64,000 bases of DNA, taken from NCBI GenBank assembly GCA_014058105.1, contig JACGCM010001659.1:4278001-4342000 (forward strand), written 5' to 3'. A model generated the notes under the pieces. It worked only from the letters and a program-made list of their open reading frames with translations, was not told the origin of the DNA and made no database searches. This DNA is from Kingdonia uniflora (taxonomy: Eukaryota > Streptophyta > Magnoliopsida > Ranunculales > Circaeasteraceae). A program made the position numbers and the translations under genes. Of the stretch, positions 1-10,481 are shown piece by piece. Every line of letters starts with the position of its first letter. Within the stretch, counting starts at the first letter, position 1.

Positions 1-681
1 ATCCGATTTTGCAGACCACATCTCATCCGAATTGATAATGGACCACAGTTCGTTGGTTCTAAGATTGTCGCATTCCTCAATGAGCACAACATCATTCATT
101 CCTCATCCAACCCTTATTACCCACAAGGAAATGGACAGGCTAAGATTACTAATCGAACTATTGTAGATGACATCAAGAAATGTTTAGAGGACAAAAAGGG
201 GAACTGGGTGAATGAATTACCACGCATACTTTGGGCCCACCGAACAACTCCTTGAACCGCAATAGGCTGTACACCATTCTTATTGGCTTATGGGACTGAA
301 GCCATCATTCCCACCCAGTATTATCACCCAATACATGATCACGAGATGACAGATAAAGAAAATGAATTTCAGATCGCATAAAATCTAAATTTGATCGAAG
401 AAATACGTGACAGAGCCCTTGTGAATCTAGGAAGATATCATCTTTCTTTATCCCGGCCGTATAACAGGCGTGTCCAACACAGAGAATTTAAAGTTAAAGA
501 CCTCGTTCTCAGAGAAATCCCACCATATCGCAAAACACCTAATGCTGGGAAGCTGGCAGAGAATTGAGATGGTCCTTTTATCGTAACTGGAATGAGTGGT
601 TTAGGATCCTATGATTTCAGTACGTATGATGGAGTCCCAGTATCTAATCCATGGAATACTCACCGATTGAAGCTGTATTGA
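1..681 (+). pseudogene. Ty3/gypsy (Tat-like) integrase, 3' end of pol
   Basis: The frame starting at the window edge reads the integrase core of a Ty3/gypsy element and closes with THRLKLY at a TGA (679-681). The second catalytic Asp is visible in DNGPQFVG. The position of the catalytic Glu is Lys (GNGQAKITN, where the family has GQAE). LWAHRTTP and PFLLAYGTEAIIP are typical of the Tat side of the Athila/Tat branch. At least three in-frame stops (for example TGA at 253-255) and the lost Glu make it non-functional. The 5' part of the element lies outside the window. Antisense coiled-coil ORFs follow downstream, as is known for Tat-lineage elements such as Retand and Grande. Confidence 0.85.
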
Positions 682-793
682 AGATAAAAATGCTGTAACA
701 TCCGATATTGTGCAATAAAGTACTTTTCAGCATCATTTTGCAAGATTTAAGCATTTCCGCAATTTTCGTCTATCCCAGAGTATAATTACATCA

Positions 794-1330
794 TAGCTGT
801 TCAAATAGATTCACTCTCACAAGGTCGCTTATTGAGATGAACAATTTGATCTGCCAGAGATGCGCCATACAACTATTCAATATTCAGAGATGTCTCAATA
901 CGGTCGCTTATTGATACGCTCAATTTGACCTGTAACTGAGACCTACATGATAGCTTCTCAAATAAATACACTCTCATAAGGTCACTTATTGAGACAATCA
1001 ATTCGATATGCCAGAGATGTACCATACAGCTATCCAAAATCCAAAGATGCCTCAGTACGGTCGCTTATTTCGACTTGTGACTGAGGCCTACATCATAGCT
1101 ATTCAAATAAATTCGCTCTCACAAGATCACTTATTGAGATAAACTATTCGATCTACCAGAGATGTGCGATACAGCTATCCAATATCCAAAGATGTCTCGA
1201 TACAGTCGCTTACTGATACGTTCAATTCGACCTATGACTGAGACCTACAACATCGATTCTTAAATATACTCGCTCGCCAAAGGTTGCTTATCGATTCATT
1301 CGATTCGATCTGGCTGAGACTCATTAATCA
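794..1330. repeat. About 150-bp tandem repeats downstream of Tat-like pol
   Basis: A unit beginning near 794, 951, 1094 and 1251 recurs about 3.5 times (spacings roughly 157, 143 and 157). Each copy carries a version of TAGCTNTTCAAATAAATTC, a CTCTCACAAGGTCGCTTATTGAG-like half, and a GATGTCTC...GGTCGCTTA half, so the unit also has internal two-fold similarity. Arrays of this kind between pol and the 3' LTR are a known trait of Tat/Ogre elements. The stretch 1331-1567 shows nothing codable. Confidence 0.75.
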
Positions 1331-1567
1331 GCTATTCAAACATTTTATAACTCTCTTTACAGTTTCTTATTGACTTGTTCAATTCGACCTATGTACAAGA
1401 GAATACGATACCGCTGCAATCATATCTCTACATTGGCATTTACTGGTTCATTTAATTCGAAAATACAAAAAGGTTACATAACAAAAACATTTTCTACTAA
1501 ACTTCTGACATTTTTCTACAGCAAGGACATATTTACACTCTGGTTCATTACAATATAGACGATGAAA

Positions 1568-2446
1568 CTACCTTTCACACTTTGGGCGTACAACATTCGA
1601 ACTTTCCCCAGGCCCAGATGAAAGGAAAATAGGGAAAGGGATAGTCGCATCAACTATAGTGGAAGGTGCATTCAACAGTTCCATAACTCTCGGCATCAAA
1701 TTATCTATATAAGATAACCACCCTAGCTGCAAATCACATTCCATGCAGTATTCAGTTGAAGCAGCCAAGATCAACTCACGCTATGCTCGAAATTTCTCTA
1801 CATCAGCGTGCAACATAGCCATAGCTTGCAACGTAGCATTATCTGTAGTCAACAACGTAGCTTCCCAAAATTCGGCCTTCACCTTGTTTAGTTCGTTTTC
1901 CAGAACCTTAAATCGGTCTACCAGAGATTTTTTCTCCTGCAGCAACGAATCTCTATATTGCTTCATTATCTGCACACTACGCTCCATCTCCTGCTTCAGA
2001 CGTTCCAGCTTCTTGTCTACCTACTTCAAATAATTGATCTCATCTTCTGCCGCGTCCACCAACCTCTGCGACTCTTTATACATCACATGGGGCTCCTCAA
2101 AAACTTCATTACCTTGCATACACTCTAGTATCAAAGCTTGTATTTCCCTGTCAAGATCGGCGATACGTGTGCTACACTTATTGATGGTTTCATTCAACTT
2201 TTGATCTCTCTTGGAACATGCTTCCTCGTGAGTTTTGGCACGGTCATTTTTTCTCTGGCATAAGTCTCGAGCCTCACGCAAATCCCAGTTCAGTTTTTTC
2301 AGACGCTCTCGCATATGATGGATTTCAGCATCTTGCTTCTTTAAGAGATAAGTATTATTTGTTACCTCTGACTGATGATACAATAGATCGTTCTTCTGCT
2401 TTTCAGTCGTACATAACAGATCTAGGACTTGTTGATTCGCAGACAT
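1568..2446 (-). pseudogene. Antisense coiled-coil gene of the Tat-like element, C-terminal part
   Basis: Two reading-frame blocks on the minus strand (2446-2021 and 1987-1568) encode charged, heptad-rich protein (LLQEKKSLVDRFKVLENEL; MRERLKKLNWDLREARDL; CSTRIADLDREIQALILE) interrupted by stops and frame changes. The composition is that of a long alpha-helical coiled coil. The segment runs opposite to pol and lies between pol and the presumed 3' LTR, the position of the antisense ORF reported for Tat-lineage retrotransposons. I cannot assign a biochemical activity. The plus-strand ORFs over the same bases look like shadows. Confidence 0.6.
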
Positions 2447-2846
2447 GTTCTCTAACTTCTTCTTCTTTAGAGAATCTTTCTACAGTTTGGCTTCATTATT
2501 AGTAGTCAATATCTCTGCATCCTTACATTGCAACACTACAGTCACCGCATTCAGCCGACTCTGCATTTCTAACATATCTAATTCTATCTTCGAATTCGAG
2601 AAAGTCATATTTTCAACCACCGATAAACATTACTGCAACTTTACAGACAATTCCTTGATGCGGATAAGACAGCAAGTTCATCCTGTTCACTGTCTTCAGC
2701 CTAGAAGAGCAGACTACAAACGATAATACATCTTTCAGCAGATATTCATTCGAACGAGACATATCATTTAAACAATACTCATTACAACCTCAAGCTATGA
2801 TACGCGAATTTACTACATTATGTAGAGCATAATCATATGCCACAAT

Positions 2847-3305
2847 TTAGTTGGTTGGTGATTGAACCCTACTACTACTCGCATCTACTTGCAAAGGTTC
2901 ATTAAAAATTATGACCTCTTGCAGATGGGTCTTATGTCGTGTGTGAGGTAACAAATCTTCGACCTCCTCCTCCTCGTAATCTTCAGCTCGCGTCTTTGAG
3001 GTTGAAGCTCCTCTACCTTCATCCTCCCTTGCAAACCACATATTTTCAACCTTATCATTCTCTACTTCTACATCTTTACCACAGCTCGAGATATAACGTC
3101 TGAATTCATTTTCTACTCTCTCGAGTTCGCCCCCATAAAACGCGATCACATCGGCTATCTGACATTCGTGGTCCGTGTTGATAGCACGTTTTCCCCGCTT
3201 TGGAGTAATTTTCTTCTTCAAGCGCGATTGAGACGCTTGCAGACGTTTCTGCATATCTAGTAAAAATGTTTCTATCAATGTCACTCTCTTCTCTGAGCTC
3301 TGCAA
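2847..3305 (-). pseudogene. Antisense coiled-coil gene, middle part (basic then acidic)
   Basis: A 152-codon minus-strand block begins with an amphipathic, basic helix (MQKRLQASQSRLKKK), then a basic patch (KKITPKRGKRA), and an acidic stretch (AEDYEEEEVEDLL). It probably belongs to the same decayed antisense gene as the blocks on either side, since no other gene separates them. It may be exported to the nucleus given its basic patch, but that is only inference. No known domain was recognised. Confidence 0.5.
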
Positions 3306-4158
3306 TAACTTATTACACTCTACCTTTCCCCTCTCTAGACATGCATTATGACTCTTGCATCGCTCCAGTTCGTCACAAGCATACCCCAGATCAATTTCTA
3401 ATTGTGCCTGGATCTTTCTATCTTCCTCTTTTATGTTGAAGAAAAAGGATCGTCATTGCTTTTTGCCCCTACAAAAGTCAAGCTCATCAGGTAAATGACC
3501 TACACCTCCCCATACGATGGATACTCCAGCCTGAGCTGAGCATCTTTGCGCCTCTACACTATGGTGATTACGCGCTTCTTACGCTAAGAATTTTACCCGA
3601 GCAGGGTCCGGCACTATGCCTTTCTCAGTTAACAGATCTAAATAAGCCTCCTTCAAGCCCCGCTCACTATCAACTTCGGCCTCAAAATGAAGCGTCAAAG
3701 ACAATAATGACCTATGACACTCTAACTTGTCACTTTCACCTACGAGCTGCTTATTCTTAAGAGATTTTTTTAGAGTAAAGTGAACCTATCGCTCTCTTTT
3801 CGCAAAACCTCATCCCTATCAGATTTTATCTTTCCATATCTATATTGAAGCTCGAATAACTCCTTAAAGCGTTATCAAAGTTTGACTTATGAAGACGTCT
3901 CTCATATTTAAGTTTATTGTGTACCTGTTGAGTATGACTGATGGAATCCCTTGCTCGACTCAAGGCCTTCTCCAACTCGGTCACTTTACCCCTCAAACGA
4001 ACTACCTCCTACATACAAATTATACCTTCACCATCAAAAAAACATATATCAACAACAACCACAAAAAAAAAAAAATTAAGTCTCAGCAAAAATAGTCATA
4101 TCACCAGTACAAAGATCAAAATTCGACCAAGTCTCAAAACTATGCTATAACTACAAAA
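3306..4158 (-). other. Decayed coding stretch between antisense ORF blocks
   Basis: Short minus-strand peptide stretches with coiled-coil character (for example ELERCKSHNACLERGK just upstream of the 3305 block) continue through this interval but are broken by many stops and frame changes. It appears to be the degraded middle of the antisense gene. The plus-strand ORFs at 3889-4150 cover an A-rich tract and look spurious. Confidence 0.4.
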
Positions 4159-4566
4159 TCAAGAATAAGCTCTTGCTACCTCCTCGGTCTTATCATCAGC
4201 CACTGGAGCAGCCAGGGTCTGCTCAGCCACTGCAGAGGCATCATCCCCTGGGAAGATGATCTCGCTATACTTCCCTGCAAGAGCAAGATCGACATCCTCT
4301 CTACTCAATCCCCAAAAGTATAAAGCTTGAACCAACTTATTTCGGGAAGCCACCGCAATGTCAACGGCCTTCTTTGCCTCATCTTCAACCTCTTGGTTTG
4401 TAGCGGCAACTTCCTTCTCGAACTGATCTTTCTGCAGAGCCTTCTCCTTCTCGAGCTGTTCCCTCTGTAGAACCTTCTCCTTCTCAAATAGCTCTCGCAG
4501 TACATCTTTCTCTGTATCATGTTGCCGAACTAGTTCATCACGGTCGGCAGTAGCTAACTTCAACAC
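4159..4566 (-). pseudogene. Antisense coiled-coil gene, Glu/Lys repeat block
   Basis: This 135-codon block holds imperfect repeats of a short unit, seen as FEKEKVLQREQLEKEKALQKD, followed by a helical segment and an acidic, Ala-rich end (GDDASAVAEQTLAAPVADD). It is a strong coiled-coil prediction by eye. It lies on the minus strand between the PMD-like N-terminal block and the long coiled-coil tail of the same antisense gene. Confidence 0.55.
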
Positions 4567-4677
4567 TTCCGCGGCCGACTTCTAAGCAGCAAAAAGTTGT
4601 ACCACAAATACAGCAACGCAGTATTACAAGATCGGATCATTACTGAAAAAGATTTAATCAGATAACGTCTTGCATAC

Positions 4678-5013
4678 CTATGAGATACTAAATTGAATTT
4701 GAGTATCTAGGCGGATGGGATCACGCTTAGCCAAATCCAGCGCCTCCTGCTCCACGGCTTCGAGGTTGGCCCCCTTTAAAGAAACTCGGATATCTTTATC
4801 AGATTCTTTTTTTTGCTTCTTCAGAGGAGGAGCCATATTTACATCAGCATCCACTCCCTCAGTCCCCATCGGCGGTATCTGTACAGGAGCTATTTGTTTA
4901 GAAGACGACACCATCTTTTTTACTCTTGGTCGCCGAACTAAAGAGCTCGAAGTACCCGCAACACAGGCAGAAATCTCCATAACATCAGCATAAGCAGAGC
5001 CAGAAGTAGCCAT
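4678..5013 (-). pseudogene. Antisense gene, linker with basic nuclear-type motif
   Basis: The block encodes a low-complexity linker with APPLKKQKKESDK, a plausible monopartite nuclear localisation signal. It sits between the N-terminal domain (5183-5904) and the Glu/Lys coiled coil. No enzyme motif is visible. Confidence 0.5.
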
Positions 5014-5182
5014 AGCTCGATTTTGATGAGCTCGCTACACTTTTTCAACCGCAAAGTTCAGCCTCTTCTCTCTGCAAATACCTAGTTCCCCAAGAACGTT
5101 GTTCAGTTCATTTCCTTCTCGACTAACGACGTGGAACAAACTCGACATATCAGCAGCAACTTTGGGATCAGGCTCTGCCAAA

Positions 5183-5904
5183 TCACCAATAAACTATGTT
5201 AGCAGCTCGCAATGAATTAAAAAACGAAGTGCATGCAGAATGAAGACACGTACTCTCGTTAAAATTCTTATATATCAGCTTGAGCGCCAGTTCTCCATAC
5301 ACTTGCAAACAATTACCCCTCACCATCACGAGATGGTCGCACCAGGGTCTCCCAGTAGATTCAAAATCAAAGAATTTCGGCTTCCCCGAATCACTAAACA
5401 AGTATCTGCTCTTTCGATGTTTTACATATTTAAACTTATAGTATTTCAAGACATCATCCGCAATGAACTGTCTCGCAATACTGCCATCTCTCCACTTTTG
5501 ATTAAGGGCTTCACAGACCCTCATCACCTTAAAGACATTACCATTCAATTGACCAGGGCAACTCTTTAAAGCATTTATTGCCCCCTTTTGGAAAAAGGTT
5601 AGGGGAATACTCAACCCATTACGACCTGGTTCAAATAGCAGAGGAATCCTTCCTCTACGTCCTCTGCGCCAGTTCCATTATAATAAGTAATATCTATATC
5701 ATTGCCTATATCCATACTTCTCTTCCACTGATCAAGAGAAGGCACCTGATAATGCTCTATATCACTACCCAGTCTTACTAGAGTTCTAAACCACAACCCT
5801 GCATTCATCACATAATGCCCCCATTCTCTGTCTAAACTCTTTTGAAAGATAGTCATAAAGTTGGTACTCAGAGATCGTGAGGAATTTACAAAGTACATTG
5901 GCAA
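5183..5904 (-). pseudogene. Antisense gene, N-terminal plant-transposon-protein-like domain
   Basis: Two overlapping minus-strand blocks (5904-5611 and 5614-5183) read as one domain after a single-base frameshift near 5612. Motifs include IPLTFFQKGAINALKSCPGQ, RYLFSDSGKPKFFDFES and DHLVMVRGNCLQ. From memory these resemble the plant retrotransposon accessory family related to Pfam 'putative plant transposon protein', whose usual layout is a globular N-terminus followed by a long coiled coil. The strand, the position downstream of pol and the coiled-coil tail all fit a Tat antisense ORF. Its function is unknown. Confidence 0.6.
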
Positions 5905-6652
5905 GCTTTTATCTAATCCTTCTTGTTCCCCCTAGGTGAATGGGCATTTCCTTCTTTCACCCCCTAAGTGAAGGGGCGGGCACAACTTTACCGGGAAACA
6001 CTTCCCATAGGTTGGTCCTCTCTTAAAAATTGACATATAAAAGGGGTTCATCACCACTCTGCCCCGGCATTAGGAAAGTAAGTCGTGTGGACTGTTCAAA
6101 TATGCGTTGGTCTTAAATTAAAAATATTTGTTGTGTTTGGATTGACCTGCTATCATGTTTCAATTTTTGTACCATGTTTAACATAGTAAAAGCTTTAACA
6201 GCTAGGGCTCTTCCACGGTATTTTATCACCCAAAGGAATCCCCAGCGAGTGGGACCTCTCACCTAGGGATACGTAGAAATTTATATCACACGTTCATAAC
6301 TATCCCGACCATTAAATTTAATTAAAACTTAAAAAGCTATTAGTAAGATTTCCAAGGGATTTTATCACATGAGGAATTAGGAGGTACCGGACCGGGGTAC
6401 CAACACGAATTTATAGGAAGCACTTTAGCCATGTGTCGCGAACCATCAGTTGTTATACGACGTTACTGTTCCGTATGAATCACGTACGATAAGGCGAGGC
6501 ACACGGGTGTGAGAACTTATGCTCAAACACTAAGACTATTATTAGCATAGTGAAGCTTTCGTGTTAGGAATCACATACCAACTCGACCTACCAAGTTTGA
6601 TTAACATCTAGATGATGATTGACTTAGTTAATTTAACTTTAAAAACCGTTGA
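5905..6652. other. Non-coding 5' flank of the antisense gene (Tat 3' region)
   Basis: No gene is seen. The reverse complement of about 5930-6400 is clearly related to plus-strand 19400-19925: shared tracts include GGGAAGTGTTTCCCGGT, CACTTAGGGGG and ACCAACCTA, plus GGTGATGAAATCC/GTGATAAAATCC-type segments. The block is therefore a repeated unit of this retrotransposon family, either leader of the antisense gene or part of its LTR. Confidence 0.5.
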
Positions 6653-6657
6653 TGTGT

Positions 6658-7192
6658 TGATCCAGGAGGATCTAGGAGAAACTGGAGTTTTTACCAAAGT
6701 CGTTCGAATGAGGTTAAGAGTCGCTCGAACGACTTGAACCCTTGGGGGCAAAAGTTCCAGGGGAGGTGTTCAGCCGTTCGAACGACTATCGAAATTCCAG
6801 CTCTAGTTTAAGAGTTTTAGAGTTTGATTAGAGTTGGATTTCGAGTTGGATTGTAACTAGGACTTGTAACCTCTATAAAAGGGTAAGCTTAGGCTAGAGT
6901 TAATTATCTAGACATAGATCTTTGTTTTAGAGTTTTCTTTAGATCTGAGAGATTTGTAACTAGGGTTTGTAACCTTCTATGAAGGGCAAGACTAGGCAAG
7001 GTTAGATCTAGGTTAAGCTCGAAGTTAAGGTTATGTTAGATCTGAAAGAGTTCTGAGAGAACCTAGGGTTTGAGAGTTTTACTTCCTATAATTACTTTGT
7101 TCTTGAGTAATTGAATTCTTTATTTTTCTAAGCCGATTAGTGTTATTCATATTTCTCAACTAATACAGGCTTCTCAATCGTATTGTGGATTA
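6658..7192 (+). repeat. 5' LTR of the deleted chromovirus
   Basis: 535-bp LTR. It begins TGATCCAGGAGGATCTAGG and ends TGTGGATTA, with imperfect inverted termini TGATCCA/TGGATTA. U3 holds three copies of a CGTTCGAACG-type palindrome, followed by TATAAAA at 6874-6880. Confidence 0.88.
6698..6880 (+). promoter_or_regulatory. LTR promoter: palindrome cluster plus TATA box
   Basis: Palindrome variants GTCGTTCGAATGA (near 6699), GTCGCTCGAACGAC (near 6719) and CCGTTCGAACGAC (near 6774) precede TATAAAA (6874-6880). The same arrangement recurs in the 3' LTR (palindromes 8301-8385, TATAAAA 8484-8490). The TATA assignment rests on sequence and position only. Confidence 0.55.
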
Positions 7193-7239
7193 AGTGGTAT
7201 TAGATTCTTGTTAAGATTCTCAGGTTTTGATTGTGGTTT

Positions 7240-7684
7240 ATGGTCTCTACACGTGACCATCTCAAGAAAACGAAGGGGAAGTTTTGTGGATTTCTGACGT
7301 CTGGTACAGTGAATTCAGCTACAGCTACAATATTTTTTGGCATCTGCTTCAGTTATTTTTGCGACTGATACAGTGAATTCGGTGACTGCTACAGTGTTTT
7401 TTTTGCATCTACTTCAGTGATTTCGTGGCTGCTATAGTGATTTCATATCTAAATTTTTTTTGAAAATTTTTGTGAGTTCGTTGACGATCCATCGTAGACC
7501 TAAATCGACGAATAAGGACAATATGGTGATGGGCGATTTCAACGATAGACTCACGATTTTAGAAATGAAAGTTTCCAAGTTATTTGCTACTATAAATCAT
7601 TTAACTGAACAAGTTTGTCTTATCTTGCCAAGGCTTCGACTTCAATGGGACGACAAGATCGATCTTCGTGACAAGGTCGATTAA
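7240..7684 (+). pseudogene. gag remnant of the deleted chromovirus
   Basis: The start MVSTRDHLKK matches MVSTRDHLKQ of the longer relative at 12630. The reading frame is then broken by a minisatellite insertion and resumes as NMVMGDFNDRLT, parallel to NLAMGDFDDRLT in the relative. The protein ends at a TAA by 7684. It covers only the N-terminus of gag. Confidence 0.7.
7301..7447 (+). repeat. Short minisatellite in the gag leader
   Basis: About two copies of a roughly 70-bp unit with the pattern CTACAGTG...TTTTTTGCATCTNCTTCAGT...GTGACTG. It is absent from the related element at 12035-18925, so it probably expanded in this copy. Confidence 0.5.
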
Positions 7685-7737
7685 GGAAGATATGTGTTTT
7701 GGAGGTGGATGACGATGAGGATGTTGTGAATTTAGTA

Positions 7738-8250
7738 ATGGCGACTTCGGTGAAGAGGTTGGATATTGTGAGTAGCAAGCATGTATTACCGATTCAAGAG
7801 GGTACGTCGTCTAAAGCATTGTCTACGATGACAATGTCTCCTATGCAACAAACCAATATGGGGATGTTGCAAGAGGAGGTTATGGTACCAACTATTTCCG
7901 CTATGTTGGTACTTTTTTAGAGTCGTCCTGTTGTTCCATTGGATATTGCAGGATTTGATGATCACCAAGGGATTCGTGTGGTTCGCCAAAAGTTGCGGCA
8001 AAGCAAGGCCTGTGAGTATGTTTTTCAGGATGGGGTGGGTGACAAAAAGCTATTTGAGCCATTTCTTTTGCTGTTTAGTACGTCAAGGTGGTACAGCAGG
8101 GAATTGGGCATTATCGCGTTCTCATATCTACAGTTCTGGCTTGTGTACGAGCTCAAGGTTCCTACATGGGGAAGCCATGATCCAGGAGGATCTAGGGAAT
8201 TCCCACGTCTCCAGTTCTGGCTTAAGCGGGAGCTCAAGCCTTCTAAATGG
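7738..8250 (+). pseudogene. pol remnants fused by internal deletions
   Basis: MATSVKRLDIVSSKHVLPI parallels MVTQAKRLVNASNKFVFLL (15341 onward). VPTISAMLV then parallels LPTISALLV (16820 onward), and SRWYSRELG parallels SKWYNRELG near the 3' end of the larger element. RT, RNase H and most of integrase are therefore missing between these joins. Just before the 3' LTR, an 80-bp segment containing the polypurine tract and the first bases of the LTR is present twice (about 8121-8196 and 8199-8278). Confidence 0.65.
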
Positions 8251-8258
8251 GGGAGCCA

Positions 8259-8802
8259 TGATCCAGAAGGATCTAGGAGAAACTAGAGTTTTTACTAAAG
8301 TCGTTCGAACGAGGTTGAGAGTCGTTCGAACGACTTGAACCCTTAGGCCATTGTTCCAGGGGAGGTGTTCGGTCGTTCGAACGACTATTGTAATTCCAGT
8401 TCTAGTTTAAGAGTTTTAAATACCTTTTAGAGTTGGATTAGAGTTGGATTTCGAGTTGGATTGTAACTAGGACTTGTAACCTCTATAAAAGGGCAAACCT
8501 AGGCTAGAGTTGATTATCTAGACATAGATCTTTATTTTAGAGTTTCCTTTAGATCTGAGATATTTGTAACTAGGGTTTGTAACCTTCTTTGAAGGGCAAG
8601 ACTAGGCAAGGTTAGATCTAGGTTAAGCTCAAAGTTAAGGTTTTGTTAGATCTGAAAGAGTTCTGAGAGAACCTAGGGTTTGAGAGTTTTACTTCCTGTA
8701 ATTACTTTGTTCTTGAGTAATTGAATTCTCCATTTTTCCAAACCGGGTGGTGTTCTTCATATTTCTATATTAACACAGGCTTCTCAATCGTATTGTGGAT
8801 TA
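8259..8802 (+). repeat. 3' LTR of the deleted chromovirus
   Basis: 544-bp LTR preceded by the polypurine tract AAATGGGGGAGCCA. It carries three intact palindromes (8301-8312, 8321-8334, 8372-8385), TATAAAA at 8484-8490, and ends TGGATTA next to the TSD TGTGT. Confidence 0.88.
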
Positions 8803-8872
8803 TGTGTTTATCTTAAATTGTGTATTTAAATTCTGGTAGAATTTTGTAATTTTATTTCATTTTATTAGTATA

Positions 8873-10391
8873 TGCCCAACTACGATCGGATTAGGAAACA
8901 CATTGATATAGCACCGATTCCTAAAATAGCCAATACGACTAACCAAGTCCAATAGGAAGACCTTCAGGTCATATACAACATTGAAACTGAAAATGAATTT
9001 CTTCCTGAATCAATGGCTGATAAGTCATTGAGGGAGCTTTTTGCTCCCGTTTCGGAAAACTCGCCAAAATGCATTAAGATGCCAGTAATTATGGCAACCC
9101 AGTTCGATATCAAGCCGGTAATTTTGCACTTAATCCCACCTTTTCATGAACTCGATAATCAAGACCCATACTTACATATCGATGAATTTGAGTCTATCTG
9201 CCAAACCTTTTGATGTAAGGACATAACAATGGAGTACATCTATTTACTCCTTTTCCCATTTTATCTAAAAGAAAAGGCAAAACGTTGGCTAAACTCTTTG
9301 CCATCTGAGTCAATTGACAAGTGGGACACCCTTAAACAAAAGTTTAAAATCAAGTTTTTCACCATGCAAAAAACTGACCTTTTAAAACATGATATCTCCA
9401 AATTTTTTCAAGAAGACAGAGAATTTTTTTTCGAAGCATGGGAACGTTTAAAGGAAAAATTGTAAATGTGCCCCCATCATGGTTTTGAGAAATGGAGACT
9501 AATCCATTTCTTCCTGAATGGGTAAACTCTTTCATCCCATGAATCAATCAAAACCCGTAGCTCAGGAAAATTCTAAGAAATGGATGAAACTGCCACATAT
9601 GCATTTTTTGATAAATACGCTGAGACATCCGACCTATGGGACTTTACATCTCGTGATCGTAGGCCTATTAGAAATGGTGGCATCCTTAAATTACCTGAAA
9701 GCCTCGAATTAAGAGTCCAACTAGACTCCCTTACACGTAAAGTCGAGGATATGGCCGAAGCAAAAGTAGCGGCCCCTAAACCAGCTTTTATTCCTGGGGT
9801 CTACAATTTATGTAATGATTTGACCCTTTATGCACACACGTGTACACAACTCCCTGAGTTAATTAATTCTAATCCTGACCACATTAATGCTATCTTGGAT
9901 AATGAAAGGAGACAAAACCAAAATAATCATCTTAGATCTCCTTCACAAAATAACCCAACATTTTCTTGGAGGAATCAACCACAAGGATAATCCAATTATA
10001 ATCCTCCACCATATCAGCAGAATCAAACATACCCGACCAAATAAGCCTACCCTGTTAGTTTAGAATCCGCACTCCAGCAGTTTATAATAGAGATTAGGGG
10101 GGGGTAACCCAACAAAATTCTAGGGATCTTTCAGAAATGCGAGCCTTTGCACAGAAACTAGACACCCAAATAGGATATATAGCAAGTCACTTAAGTGAAC
10201 GAGAAAAGGGGAAATTCCCTAGTCAACCAATTGTTAACTCGAGGGACACCTTTGAGGTTCATACCCAACATAGCTCACCTGAGAATATTGAAACTACTCA
10301 AGTAGTTATGACCCTTAGGAATAAGAGAACTATAGAAACCATACCAGACACTATACCGTCAACTAAGAGCAATTTGGTTCCCAAATCTTAG
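8873..10391 (+). pseudogene. Athila-type gag
   Basis: The reading frame starts at ATG 8873 (MPNYDRIRK) and continues through stops as LRELFAPVSE, LIPPFHELDNQDPYLHIDEF, PFYLKEKAKRWLNSLP and WDTLKQKFKIKFF, the hallmark of the Athila/Tat gag capsid domain. A later stretch, CPHHGFEKW, is also diagnostic. The tail is Asn/Gln/Pro-rich (NPTFSWRNQPQG, NPPPYQQNQ). Several stops and at least two frame changes (around 9212, 9465 and 9990) show it is dead. No CCHC knuckle was seen, which is common for Athila gag. Confidence 0.82.
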
Positions 10392-10481
10392 GAAAAAACC
10401 TATGAAAATCAAGCATCTAGTCAGCCCAAAATAGTAACATCTAGGCCACATCATGTTCCAACTCGACCAGACCTAGTAGAC

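Larger units (their letters stand above)
6658..8802 (+). mobile_element. Internally deleted chromovirus-type Ty3/gypsy element
   Basis: A 2.1-kb element is bounded by two related LTRs (6658-7192 and 8259-8802) that begin TGATCCA and end TGGATTA. It is flanked by a perfect 5-bp target duplication TGTGT (6653-6657 and 8803-8807). Only scraps of gag, protease/RT and the chromodomain end remain, in the same order as in the larger related element at 12035-18925. It is therefore a deletion derivative of that family. A primer site resembling TGGTATCA (initiator Met tRNA) follows the 5' LTR. Confidence 0.88.

Noticed and set aside
794..1330. Regular repeats with conserved and variable parts, superficially array-like
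   Set aside because: Units are about 150 bp and diverged, without short identical repeats or unique spacers; this is a retrotransposon 3' tandem repeat, not CRISPR.
3889..4150. Two overlapping plus-strand ORFs
   Set aside because: They cover an A-rich tract opposite to the decayed antisense gene and have no recognisable protein features.
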